Positions 48,563-59,464 of a stretch of DNA of 64,000 nt are shown piece by piece (the stretch's first letter is position 1; each line of letters starts with the position of its first letter). The position numbers and the translations under genes were made by a program. The DNA is from Sipunculus nudus (lineage: Eukaryota > Annelida > Sipuncula > Golfingiida > Sipunculidae), in NCBI GenBank assembly GCA_026874595.1, contig CM049306.1, positions 388,019 through 452,018 of the forward strand, in the 5' to 3' direction. Below the pieces are notes generated by a model that made no database searches, was not told where the DNA came from, and saw nothing but the letters and a program-made list of their open reading frames with translations.

Positions 48563-50712
48563 TGTACTTTGGTTTACACCTATAGACCCCACTACTGTCA
48601 ACGCTCAGCTATCATACTTACGTGGGTTTACACCTATAGACCACACACTTGCCAATGCTCAGCTCTAGTACTTACTTTTGTTTACACCTTTAGACCACAC
48701 AGATGTCAAAACTCAGCTCTCGTACTTAATTTGGTTTACACCTATAGACCATAGACATGTCAATGGCAGCTCTTGTACTTACTTTGGTTTACACCTATAG
48801 ACCACACAGCTGTCAATGCTCAGCTCTCATACTTACTTTGGTTTACACCTATAGATCACACAGCTATCAAAGCTCAGCTCTCATACTTACTTTGCTTTAC
48901 ACCTACAGACCACACAGCTGCCAATGCTCAGCTCTCATACTTACTTTGGTTTACACCCATAGACCACACAGCTGTCAATGCTCAGCTCTCATACTTACTT
49001 TGGTTTACACCCAGAGACCACACAGCTGTCAATGCTCAGCTCTCATACTTAATTTGGTTTACACCTTTAGACCTCAAAGCTGTCAATGCTCAGCTCTTGT
49101 ACTTACTTTGGTTTACAGGTTTACACCTATAGACCACACTTCTGTCAATGCTCAGCTCTTGTACTTACTTTGGTTTACAGGTTTACACCTATAGACCACA
49201 CTTCTGTCAATGGTCACCTCTTGTACTTCCTTTGGTTTACACCTATAGACCACACAGCTGTCAATGGCAGCTCTTGTACTTACTTTGGTTTACACCTATA
49301 GACCACACTTCTGTCAATGCTCAGCTCTTGTACTTACTTTGGTTTACACCTATAGACCACATTCTGTCAATGGTCACCTCTTGTACTTCCTTTGGTATAC
49401 ACCTGAAGACCACACATTTGTCAACACTCAGCTCTCATACTTGCTTGAGTTGACTCTTATAGACCCCACTACTGTCAATGCTTGACTCTTGTACTTACTT
49501 TGGTTTACACCTATAGACCACACAGCTGTCAATGCTCAGCTCTCATACTTACTTTGGTTTACACCTATAGATCACACAGCTATCAAAGCTCAGCTCTCAT
49601 ACTTACTTTGCTTTACACCTACAGACCACACAGCTGCCAATGCTCAGCTCTCATACTTACTATGGTTTACACCCATAGACCACACAGCTGTCAATGCTCA
49701 GCTCTCATACTTACTTTGGTTTACACCCATAGACCACACAGCTGTCAATGCTCAGCTCTCATACTTAATTTGGTTTACACCTTTAGACCTCAAAGCTGTC
49801 AATGCTCAGCTCTTGTACTTACTTTGGTTTACAGGTTTACACCTACAGACCACACTTCTGTCAATGGTCACCTCTTGTACTTACTTTGGTTTACACCTAT
49901 AGACCACACAGCTGTCAATGGCAGCTCTTGTACTTACTTTGGTTTACAGGTTTACACCTATAGACCACACTTCTGTCAATGGTCACCTCTTGTACTTCCT
50001 TTGGTTTACACCTATAGACCACACAGCTGTCAATGGCAGCTCTTGTACTTACTTTGGTTTACACCTATAGACCACACTTCTGTCAATGCTCAGCTCTTGT
50101 ACTTACTTTGGTTTACAGGTTTACACCTATAGACCACACTTCTGTCAATGCTCAGCTCTTGTACTTACTTTGGTTTACACCTATAGACCACACAGCTGTC
50201 AATGGCAGCTCTTGTACTTACTTTGGTTTACACCTATAGACCACACAGCTGTCAATGGTCACCTCTTGTACTTACTTTGGTTTACACCTATAGACCACAC
50301 AGCTGTCAATGGCAGCTCTTGTACTTACTTTGGTTTACACCTATAGACCACACTTCTGTCAATGCTCAGCTCTTGTACTTACTTTGGTTTACAGGTTTAC
50401 ACCTATAGACCACACTTCTGTCAATGCTCACCTCTTGTACTTCCTTTGGTATACACCTGAAGACCACACATTTGTCAACACTCAGCTCTCATACTTGCTT
50501 GAGTTGACTCTTATAGACCCCACTACTGTCAATGCTTGACTCTTGTACTTACTTTGGTTTACACCTTAAGACCACACAGCTGTCAATGCTCAGCTCTCAT
50601 ACTTACTTTGGTTTACACCTTAAGCCCATACTGCTGTCAATGCTTGACTCTCAAACTTACTTTGGTTTACACCTATAGACCACACAACTGTCAACACTCA
50701 GTTCTCGTACTT
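48563..50712 (-). repeat. 54-bp minisatellite containing the exon 4 splice donor, about 39 copies
   Basis: On the minus strand each unit is 44 nt matching the end of RAF exon 4 (GAGCTGAGCATTGACAGC ... AGGTGTAAACCAAA) plus GTAAGTATGA from the intron start. Some units have a 9-nt insertion (63 bp). Larger blocks of about 0.7-1.05 kb are themselves duplicated: 48785 onward recurs at 49503, and 49393 onward recurs at 50448. The unit nearest 50661 is the exon itself. Because 54 is divisible by 3, long open frames appear on the plus strand (up to 216 codons); these are by-products. Confidence 0.95.
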
Positions 50713-50764
50713 TCATCCTCTTGGCCAAAGCTTCTCGTAATGTAATTCCTGGTGTCACCTGTAC
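50661..50764 (-). CDS. BRAF: RAF kinase exon 4-equivalent (core of the Ras-binding domain)
   Basis: This 104-nt exon is the same length as human BRAF exon 4. It is flanked by the acceptor CTGATGTTGTAG and the donor GTAAGT, starts in phase 0 and leaves two bases for the next codon. The frame reads V-Q-V-T-P-G-I-T-L-R-E-A-L, then A-K-R-M-K-V-R-E-L and S-C-V-V-Y-R. It aligns without gaps to the human segment containing C-G-V-T-V-R-D-S-L and C-A-V-Y-R. The Lys, Lys and Arg in A-K-R-M-K-V-R correspond to CRAF Lys84, Lys87 and Arg89, which contact Ras. A weaker donor (GTGTAAAC) lies 12 nt inside the exon. The first part of the exon is single copy; its last 44 nt are also the unit of the adjoining array. 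No stop or frameshift is seen. Confidence 0.92.
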
Positions 50765-51298
50765 CTACAACATCAGAAATAATATGGTACACTCAAATAA
50801 AACACAAGTAACCCTTGGGTTATCCTAATTAGTAATCTAGTTGCCTCTGCCAGGAGTGTATGCATTCATCCCCAATTGTGTGTTTTTGTATGTTTGTTCA
50901 CAACCATCTCACACAATCAGTAACAGAATCTCATGAATTTTTCAGAGCATTTCAGGAAGGGCAAACTGATGAACCAATTAGAATTTGGTGTGGATCTAGC
51001 ACATGATCCAGATTCACCAAAGTCATCAAGGAATATTCACTAATGTACAGTCACTTATGCATGAATGAACCTGGAATATGGCCAGAATAAGTGAATGAAA
51101 AACACAGGTTGGGGAGCATCCTACAATAGGGAACCCCCACATCACAGAGGCTTGCATTCCTTTAAATGTAGACTACTAATTAAATACCGTTTTATCAATA
51201 CAGCTGATAGGAACTGAAAAGGAACTAATGTTGCACTGATGAAGTTGTACATGAAATTATTTTATAAATTCCAAGCATACAGAAAAGAGTGGTCCTAA

Positions 51299-51517
51299 CA
51301 AAAGGTCCATGGGACATAACACACAGCTGAATCTGACACACAACTGAAGGCCATAGCACATAAATGTACATAATAATTTACCAGAATGTGTCTGTATATT
51401 GATAAGTTCTAACATCCTAGTTTAATGGTTTTACCATTTTTGCCCTGTTATGTTAAGCATTAGTCTGTCATTCTGAACAAGAGCCTAAGAGGTCTATTAT
51501 TCATTCTGTGCAAAAAT

Positions 51518-51520
<3 letters not shown>
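51299..51520. mobile_element. Diverged CAAGGG-type terminus
   Basis: CAAAAGGTCCATGGGACATA and CACACAGCTGAATC keep the spacing of the family's left end. The following sequence resembles 2440-2790 (GAATGTGTCTGTATATT, CATTCTGTGCA). It is old and truncated. Confidence 0.45.

Positions 51521-51600
<80 letters not shown>
51521..51600. repeat. (AT)n microsatellite, 80 bp
   Basis: An uninterrupted TA dinucleotide run. The following 51601-52354 is non-repetitive, with no recognisable feature. Confidence 0.97.
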
Positions 51601-51602
<2 letters not shown>

Positions 51603-52354
51603 CCCCTCCCTATGGGCCTTCTATCTGCAAATTAGAGGAAAAAGATATAGACTACTAAAAGTCTCGGGTTCACAAAAATCCTAGATTTCTGAAGATCTGA
51701 CATTGATGATAGTCAAGGTCACCACTTTTCAAACACTTCCAAGATTTTGGTTGAAACATTTCACGAGGCAAATTGAGTGGTTCAAAAGTCAGTGTAACAA
51801 AATATTTCTATTTCTGCTGAATTTACCTTGACAATGAAGATCAAGGTCATCAGTTTCCATACAGTTTCACAACGGTATATATATATCCACATCAGTAAAT
51901 AATGAAATAACAGTATTAATGTACATGTTAAGGCCTAGCTCCTGATCAAAACAAAAGTCCAATCAGAATCTGAATTGAATAAATAAACAGAATCTGGTCT
52001 GGACAAGAGAAAAAGGTACTTTTGCTTACCAAGCATTTGGAATATCATAATGTTGATTTCATAAAAAGATCATGCAGTAAACCAAGTATACCAATAAGGT
52101 CAGGAGATCCATGAGGTGCACTAGATATCAATGAATTTTATGAAATAAGAAAGTACACTCTTAGCTCTTAAAACCTCATCATTCATCACTGTGTCTGGTA
52201 TGACCGTTGTTGTAATGATCCAGCATGCACAATACACAGCTTCACTTGTTATTATCCATACATAAACTCCACATTGACACACGTGGCTCGTTCGGTTGGA
52301 TTTGCTAGGATGTGAGAACAGGTATATCAATATATTCAGGGGCCCCAGGGTAAC

Positions 52355-52485
52355 CTAAGCCAGACCTGGCATTCCATCAATCCAGTTCAACCTTAATGCA
52401 GCCAGCTGTCTGACACTGGAAGACAAGCACTCTCTGGCATTATTCCAAATCTGCTTGCTCCTGCTTCCCACTATCTGCACCTGTG
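52355..52485 (-). other. Open frame abutting the 34-bp array
   Basis: On the minus strand GATTATACACAG is followed by about 41 open codons (V-Q-I-V-G-S ... N-W-I-D-G-M-P-G-L-A, then stop). The AG could be a splice acceptor, and the array unit contains the same CATACACAG. I do not recognise the peptide and see no RAF counterpart. It may be an alternative exon or chance. Confidence 0.25.
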
Positions 52486-54247
52486 TATAATCTGACCAAC
52501 ATCTAGAGGGCTGCCTGTGTATGATCTGACCAACATCTACAGGGCTGCCTGTGTATGATCTCAACAACATCTAGAGGGCCGCCTGTGTATGATCTGACCA
52601 ACATCTAGAGGGCTGACAGTGTTTATGATCTGACCAACATCTACAGGGCTGCTTGTGTATGATCTCAACAACATCTAGAGGGCCGCCTGTGTATGATCTG
52701 ACCAACAGCTAGAGGGCTACCTGTGTATGATCTGACCTTGATCTACAGGGCTACCTGTGTATGATCTGACCAACATCCAGTGGGCTGCCTGTGTATGACC
52801 TGACCAACATCTAGAGAGCTGACTGTGTATGATCTGACCTTGATCTACAGGGCTACCTGTGTATGATCTGACCAACATCCAGTGGGCTGCCTGTGTATGA
52901 CCTGACCAACATCTAGAGAGCTGACTGTGTATGATCTGACCTTGATCTACAGGGCTACCTGTGTATGATCTGACCAACATCCAGTGGGCTGCCTGTGTAT
53001 GATCTGACCAACATCTAGAGAGCTGACTGTGTATGATCTGACCAACATCTACAGGGCTACCTGTGTATGATCTGACCAACATCTAGAGGGCTGCCTGTGT
53101 ATGATCTGACCAACATCTAGAGGGCTACCTGTGTATGATCTGACCAACATCTAGAGGGCTGCCTGTGTATTATCAGACCAACATCTACAGGGCTGCTTGT
53201 GTATGATCTGACCAACATCTAGAGGGCTGCCTGTGTATGATCTGACCAACATCTAGAGGGCTGCCTGTGTATGATCTAACCAACATCTAGAGGGCTGCCT
53301 GTGTATGATCTGACCAACATCTAGAGAACTGACAGTGTTTATGATCTGACCAACATCTAGAGAGCTGACTGTGTATGATCTGACCAACATCTACAGGGCT
53401 ACCTGTGTATGATCTGACCAACATCTAGAGGGCTGCCTGTGTATGATCTGACCAACATCTAGAGGGCTACCTGTGTATGATCTGACCAACATCTAGAGGG
53501 CTGCCTGTGTATTATCAGACCAACATCTACAGGGCTGCTTGTGTATGATCTGACCAACATCTAGAGAGCTGACTGTGTATGATCTGACCAACATCTACAG
53601 GGCTACCTGTGTATGATCTGACCAACATCTAGAGGGCTGCCTGTGTATGATCTGACCAACATCTAGAGGGCTGCCTGTGTATGATCTGACCAACATCTAG
53701 AGGGCTGCCTGTGTATGATCTAACCAACATTTAGAGGGCTGCCTGTGTATGATCTGACCAACATCTAGAGAACTGACAGTGTTTATGATCTGACCAACAT
53801 CTACAGGGCTACCATTGTATGATCTGACCAACATCTTGAGGGCTGCCTGTGTATGATCTGACCAACATCTAGTGGGCTGCCTGTGTATGATCTGACCAAC
53901 AGCTAGAGGGCTACCTGTGTATGATCTGACCTTGATCTACAGGGCTACCTGTGTATGATCTGACCAACATCCAGTGGGCTGCCCGGTATGATCTGACCAA
54001 CATCTAGAGAGCTGACTGTGTATGATCTGACCAACATCTACAGGGCTACCTGTGTATGATCTGACCAACATCCAGGGGGCTGCCTGTGTATGATCTGACC
54101 AACATCTAGAGAGCTGACTGTGTATGATCTAAAGGCTAGAGGGCTGCCTGCGTATGATCTAAAACAACATCTAGAGAGCTGACTGTGTATGATCTGAAAG
54201 CTAGACGGCTGTCTGTGTATGATCTGACCAACATCTAGAGGGCTACT
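52486..54247. repeat. 34-bp minisatellite, about 52 copies
   Basis: The unit is CTGCCTGTGTATGATCTGACC followed by AACATCTAGAGGG. A 102-bp higher-order unit (three monomers) repeats at about 52735, 52836 and 52938. The minus strand of each unit includes GATCATACACAG, which has the form of a splice acceptor. The 102-bp period creates a 121-codon minus-strand frame that I do not regard as a gene. Confidence 0.95.
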
Positions 54248-55060
54248 CACAGACATTTTCGAGTGTTATGAATAAGTATCTATGTAAATATTATATGAGC
54301 TGGTATGGATATAGTCTATATAGATACAGCCATAATTCTGTAATAGCTTAGAGAACCAACAATACATTATAATATTATTATAAGAAGAATGGAAAATAGA
54401 ATCAAACGATCAAGCTCAAGTTGTCTGTTTCTGTTTAAATAACACTGCAGAAAATAAAATAATCTTCGTCTATGTTCAAAATTGATTACCTATGAATAAA
54501 ATATAATATCCTTTCATGGTTTTGTATTTTACATCCCAGTGCTTAACAGATTGCTGATTGATTAGTTGTTCGATACAATCGCTGCCTGAATCTAACACGC
54601 ATCTCCTCTGACCTGTTTGGACTATAGTTATTTGCAGATATGGGCATGGCATATAATTCCAAGTTTATTGCCAGCATTTTAATTGTCTGAAGAAACAATT
54701 GTGAAAACACTGCAAATACTCTGAAGACCCATGACCTTCGTCAATGGTATATTGGCTTAAAGGCTTTGAAGTTCACCTGAGTTCGCCAGCCTTTTGTAAC
54801 CTGTTCATATTCCCTTACAGCTGCCCGCAGTCTTTTGCATGTTTGCTGGCTTGTGCAACCACCAAATGTTGTTGTTGAGCAATTCTAAAACAGACTTGGA
54901 TGTCAAATACACAGGGGTCATTGCCATTGATAAAACCTCAATTGATTTCACAATACTCCTGCCTATAGCACTCATGCTTAATTGCCAATGAATGAAGCTC
55001 ATTATAACTTAGTGTGGGATTGAACTTGCAGCATTTAGGTTATTGTAAAAATTTAAAAAA
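54248..55060. other. Unassigned unique intronic stretch
   Basis: There is no repeat match in the window. A minus-strand frame at 54805-55002 (65 codons) ends near a possible donor (GCAGCTGTAAGG). I could not relate it to RAF or any other family, so it is left unassigned. Confidence 0.35.
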
Positions 55061-55390
55061 AAGTGGGTTAGGTGACCTTAACTTCTGACCAGGTAACCTC
55101 AAATCTACAGATTTCCTTACTTAAGGCAAGTAAGCCATGTGTGAAAGATGGAAAATTTGGGATGAAAAGTTTTATATACAGTGCATCAACAATCTTTTTA
55201 AAGATGTGGCTCCTGTGACCTTCACCTTTGATCTCTGGACCCTGAAAATCAAAATGTTTCTTGCTTAGGTGGCAGGTCATAAAGAAATCAAGTTTGAAGC
55301 CAATCTGTCTATCCAAAGCAGAATTACCATCCATAAACTAATTTGTGAGTGGATGGGCCCTGTGACCTTGACCTTTGACCTCAAAATAAA
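55061..55390. repeat. GTGACC repeat, partial copy
   Basis: GTGACCTTGACCTTTGACCT near 55362 and AGGTGACCTTAAC near 55068 belong to the family at 45938-47290. The CAAGGG-type element at 55391 interrupts it. Confidence 0.8.
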
Positions 55391-58300
55391 CAAGAAACCC
55401 ATGGGTCATGTCGCTCAGCTGAATTTTGGAAAATATTAGTAACTGCAAGATATTTTTATTTCTTATGGTTTTTCATGTATATTACCTTTTGAAAAGCTAA
55501 AAGAAAATGGCCCAGCTAAAATGAAACTCTGTAAATTATAGAATAATGTTATTCACACCTAGGCCCAGCCAACTTTAAGAGACATGAATGAAATGCTACA
55601 AAGTATTTATATCTTCTTAAATCTTGTCAGTTAGCACTTACATAAGATCTTAATATTTTATCACATTCGAATATTAGGATTAAATTCCTGAACATTTTTT
55701 CTTTACAAAAATCAAAATTGTCCAAGTCTCAACAAAAAGAATTTATTTAACATTAAAATTATAAGCTTCATCTTGTTTATTAGTCCTGTATATTGAATGG
55801 GTGGGTGGGGGGAGGGGTCTCCCTTGTTACTGCTCGTTGCTGAAAAAAATGTTAAGATTCATCTAGTTCATAGTACAGGTCTGTCAAATTAATGGGTGGG
55901 GGGAGAGAAAAAGGCTCCCTGTGGTATTAACTACAGACAGCCTGATCAAGCTCAACTCAGTGGAGAGAGGGCTTGCTCTGGTGATGGGATTACATAACAT
56001 CAGCCTGGGGAGCACAGAGAGCTGCACTGAATGACCTACAATGACCAAAGTGGACAACTTGACAATATAAGGAAATATAACAAGAGCCTCCAAAAAAATT
56101 CAATAACTAGCAAATGACTACAATAGAGCCTCCAGAAAAAAAAAACAATAATTACCCTAATTTTCAGGCTTTTATTTTCAAATTTCAGATTTAAACAAAT
56201 TAAATACTTATGTTTACATGCTGTGAAAATTCAATCAATGGTACTTACAGGAAAAAAACTGGGTATAACCCGGGTAAAAACCCGGGTGGTCATTGCTACA
56301 GAGGGTCATAGCTACAGGTCACTTTGATTTACAGGGCTAAATTTAAGGTACTGATTTTATTTTTATGCTAATAACTTAACAAGGCCTACAGGCCTAATGC
56401 AAACCTGTGCAAAGTTTGGGAGTATGAATGGAGGTTTATTTTTTAAATTTAATATTGATCCTTTTAAGTTCTGCATATCTACCTTATTCATTATGATTTC
56501 AGCAAAATGGAACTTTTGGACCAGCAAGTTTCAGACTAGGACATTTTAAAACTAGAATATGGGTAGTCGACAAGCGACTATGTGTATCCGCAGAAATTAG
56601 AGTGGGACGGGTGAAGTGAGGCATGGATTAAGTGGCAAGGGGAATAGAGTGAGGTGTGTTGCATATTAGCATGGATGTCTGCAGCTTAAACGTGAATGTA
56701 GGTGGTGCCACCTGTCATAAAATCGAGAAAATTGTCCATGATGTATAAACCTGCAAAATTTCAGGTGGATAAGTCAAACCACTTCTGAGATATGAGTGAT
56801 TTTATCCCAATCAGATGAACAGATCGACGGTGTTCATAAGTGGTTGCAGGTGGCACCACCAGTTTTGCTTATGATGAAGAGCTATGTGAGATCTATACAC
56901 ATGCAAAATTTTGGCCCAATAGGTCAAATGGTTCCCGAGATATGAGCTTTGATGTATGCAGAGTAAACGTGAACGTAGGTGGCGCCACCTGTCATAATAT
57001 CAAGAAAGCTGTCCTGGATGTATAAACCTGCAAAATTTCAGGTGGATAAGTCAAACCACTGCTGAGATAGGAGTGATTTTATCCCAAGACAGATGAACAG
57101 ATGGACACTGTGCATAAATGGTTGCAGGTGGCGCCACCAGTTTTGCTTATGATGAAGAGCTATGTGAGATCTATACACATGCAAAATTTTGGCCCAATCG
57201 GTCAAACGGTTCTCGAGAAATGAGCTAGGATGTCTGCAGAGTAAACGTGAATGTAGGTGGCGCCACCTGTCATAAATCCAGAAAGCTGTCCAGAATGTAT
57301 AAGCCTGCAAAATTTCAGGTGGAAAAGTCAAACCACTGCTAAGATATGAGTATATTATTCCAAGGCAGATGAACAGATGGATGATGTGCAAAAATGGTTT
57401 CAGGTGGCGCCACCATTTTTAGTGTATGTTATAAAGCTATCAAAGGGCTACATTTGTGCAAAATTTTTAGCCTGATGGGTCAAACGGTTCCCGAGATATG
57501 CGGTTTATGTGTGGAAACAGACGCACAAGTTGACGCTGGGCAGAGGTCAACCAAAAATGAGGGCGCAGCAGTTCACATATGACCTGATGATAAACCCGAT
57601 TGACTTAAAATGCAAACCAAGTTTTTTCAAACAGTTGAAAGATAAAGTTCCAATAATCTGGGAATTCTGCATCTAAACATTGTGTCTAGACGTCTAGACG
57701 CTGTGTCTTGATGTCAAGAAACATTGTCTAGACACCCCCCCCCCACCAGGTCAGTTGCCATGGTGATGTCTGGACCCCACCTGTTTGTACTGAGTGACCT
57801 CTTGACTTGGCTGCTGAAACTCAGCATGTTGTCAAATCTGTTTTCAAATACAGAAAGCCTTTTCAATTGGCTACAATGCTTTTTCAAAACTGTATTTACC
57901 CAAATTATTCTTATAAAACTGGCAGAACCCTACCACAGAATAATTCTTGTAAAGTTTAAACCAATCAGCTTAACAGTTTCATCATAAATCAGTGTATAAG
58001 CTAGAAGAGTTTAAAATTACATTTTCGCTTGTAAAAAACACATCAATGTAGGTGGCACCGCTAATACCTCAAAATCAGATATGACATATGTGACAAACAT
58101 TGGTATAAAATTTGGTGATTATAGCTCTAGCTGTTTCTGAGATTTTAATTTTAGTGTGCTTTTTTGAACAGATGACTAAGTTCAACCTCCTGTAACTCGG
58201 CCAAAAATCTACGAACTGGAACCATTTGAACAAACTTGAGAGAGATTGTTCCAGGGATCATTTCTTTGAAATATAGGACAATTTGGCTGGACAGTTTCAG

Positions 58301-58898
58301 AGAAGAAGATATTTAAAGGTTTTTAAGCTTTTTCTTTATAAAATCTAAAAAAACGCAGATACCCAATAATAAGCTCCAGGGCGCCAAGTTTCACATGTGA
58401 CTAATTCTTACATGTAATTTGGAGCTGCTAGCTCTGATGGTTTCTGACTTACAGCCATGGATGGCGGAAGCCAGCCCTGGACGGCGGACAGCAGACGGCT
58501 GAAGACGGACGGACGCTGTGCCATCGCATAAGCTCACAGGTTCGATAAAAATGAACAAAATTCAGATCTAATTTCGGGTAAACAATTTAATCTTAATTAA
58601 ACATAGTTATATACTTGGGAAAATAGGCTCTTGTTTCAAAATTTTTCATGTTAAATGAGTAAACATTTTTCCTGATTTTTTACAAAGTCCATTATGTTCG
58701 GGCCCATAACTTAAAGAAATTATACTTAACACACTTAATTTCTGGCATGTACACAGGAATTGTATAAAGTAATATTTATGGTAGATATGAGGAAAAACAG
58801 ATGAGTGGTTTTGATATTAGGCAGTCCTGAAGTGTGAAAATAGGTTTTTAATAAAAAATTGACTATAGCTAAGTTGAGTTAATAGTCAGCTGAGCTAA
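55391..58898 (-). mobile_element. CAAGGG-type element hosting F3
   Basis: The left end is CAAGAAACCCATGGGTC at 55391. The right end at 58898 reads AGTCAGCTGAGCTAA. A C-type body resumes after F3 at 58549 (CAAAATTCAGATCTAATTTC), in register with 56330-56378. Confidence 0.65.
56380..58548. mobile_element. F-family element F3, cleanest copy
   Basis: It opens CAAGGCCTACAGGCCTAATG at 56380 and closes CACAGGTTCGATAA at 58548. The flanks rejoin to ATAACTTA plus AAAAATGAACAAAATTC, and the uninterrupted C-type sequence is at about 38590. Two adjacent 278-bp modules (from about 56840 and 57118) carry GGTGGCGCCACC palindromes. A GGACGG run lies just before the right end. Confidence 0.85.
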
Positions 58899-58975
58899 AA
58901 ACAGGGTATAACCCAGGTAAAAACCCAAGAGGTCATTGCTACAGAGGGTCATTGCTACAGATTACTTTGATTTAC
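58899..58975. repeat. Short dispersed repeat with ACCCGGGT palindrome
   Basis: ACAGGGTATAACCCAGGTAA ... GAGGTCATTGCTACAGAG ... ACTTTGATTTACA is also present at about 56266-56334, where AACCCGGGTAAAAACCCGGG forms an inverted pair. The 58976-59161 remainder of the intron shows no feature besides the exon 3 donor. Confidence 0.6.
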
Positions 58976-59161
58976 ATTAAGGTGTGCGTGTTTTCTGGCA
59001 ATATTTCACAGATTCTGGGCTGATAAAAGGATCTTTATCATTCCATTGATACCAAGACCTACCCATTATGTCTTTCTCCATATGCTGAGTTGGCCAGGCA
59101 ATAATTTATAATTTATTTGTCTTGTATTTTCCCAAGAGCTTGTACCATGAATTTTACTTAC

Positions 59162-59464
59162 TGTTGTATGTTGCTGATTGGGTAGATAGGCCTTGACTGT
59201 TGCCTTCAAAGTAGGCCCTCGAGGGGGTGACCGGGGTGGGGCATCAGGGCTGCCTTGTCCTGGCTGAGGGCTGGAATTTGCTGCATAGTCAGTTAGTACA
59301 CTAGTGCTGTCACTGTTAGATATGCCATCATCAAATTCTCCCAGACTGGTAGGGGAGAGGGCTTGTGGAGGGGTTGGTGATGCTCGCTCATTACTGATTT
59401 GTTCCTGTAGCTCCTGCTCCTTAATCTGCAGGTCATGCAACTGATTGGTCAGCCCCTGGTACTC
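59162..59464 (-). CDS. BRAF: RAF kinase exon 3-equivalent (coiled lead-in and first Ras-binding strands)
   Basis: This 303-nt exon (101 codons) lies between the acceptor ATATTAAACAG and the donor GTAAGT, phase 0 at both ends, as in human BRAF exon 3 (88 codons). Residues 1-19 align without gaps to the human exon start: Y-x-x-x-T-x-x-L-x-x-L-Q-x-x-E-Q-x-L, a coiled stretch. A Ser/Pro-rich linker follows (about 25-85), longer than in human. The end, K-A-T-V-K-A-Y-L-P-N-Q-Q-H-T-T, is the first hairpin of the Ras-binding domain. In CRAF numbering Asn64, Gln66 and Thr68 are kept, Arg59 is Lys and Arg67 is His. The first 29 nt are also the exonic part of the adjoining minisatellite. The protein would be the MAPKKK that couples Ras-GTP to MEK at the membrane. 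Confidence 0.92.

Larger units (their letters stand above)
33656..50660 (-). other. BRAF: RAF intron 4 (17.0 kb)
   Basis: This is the interval between the exon 4 donor (GTAAGT, reading left from 50660) and the exon 5 acceptor (TTTTCCAG, ending at 33656). It contains CAAGGG elements, an EEP-bearing copy, GTGACC repeats and, next to exon 4, the 54-bp array. Confidence 0.85.
50765..59161 (-). other. BRAF: RAF intron 3 (8.4 kb)
   Basis: This is the interval between the exon 3 donor (GTAAGTAAAA, reading left from 59161) and the exon 4 acceptor (GTTGTAG). It holds a 34-bp array, a GTGACC repeat and a CAAGGG element with a nested F element. The part 50765-51298 is unique, with no exon-like frame. 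Confidence 0.88.

Noticed and set aside
48757-50132. Open frames of 145 and 216 codons with an 18-residue repeat on the plus strand
   Set aside because: The 54-bp unit is divisible by 3, so stop-free units give long frames in more than one phase. The coding sense of the unit is the minus strand (RAF exon 4).
50661-50764. Exon 4 ending at the inner GTGTAAAC donor (92 nt)
   Set aside because: The GTAAGT site 12 nt further is stronger, and gives 104 nt with the same phase as human BRAF. The inner site could be a minor alternative.
52717-53082. 121-codon minus-strand frame with a 34-residue repeat
   Set aside because: It is explained by the 102-bp higher-order period of the 34-bp array. There is no non-repeat coding context.
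54805-55002. Candidate exon 4 of RAF
   Set aside because: The frame does not align to the Ras-binding domain, and the true exon 4 was found at 50661-50764.
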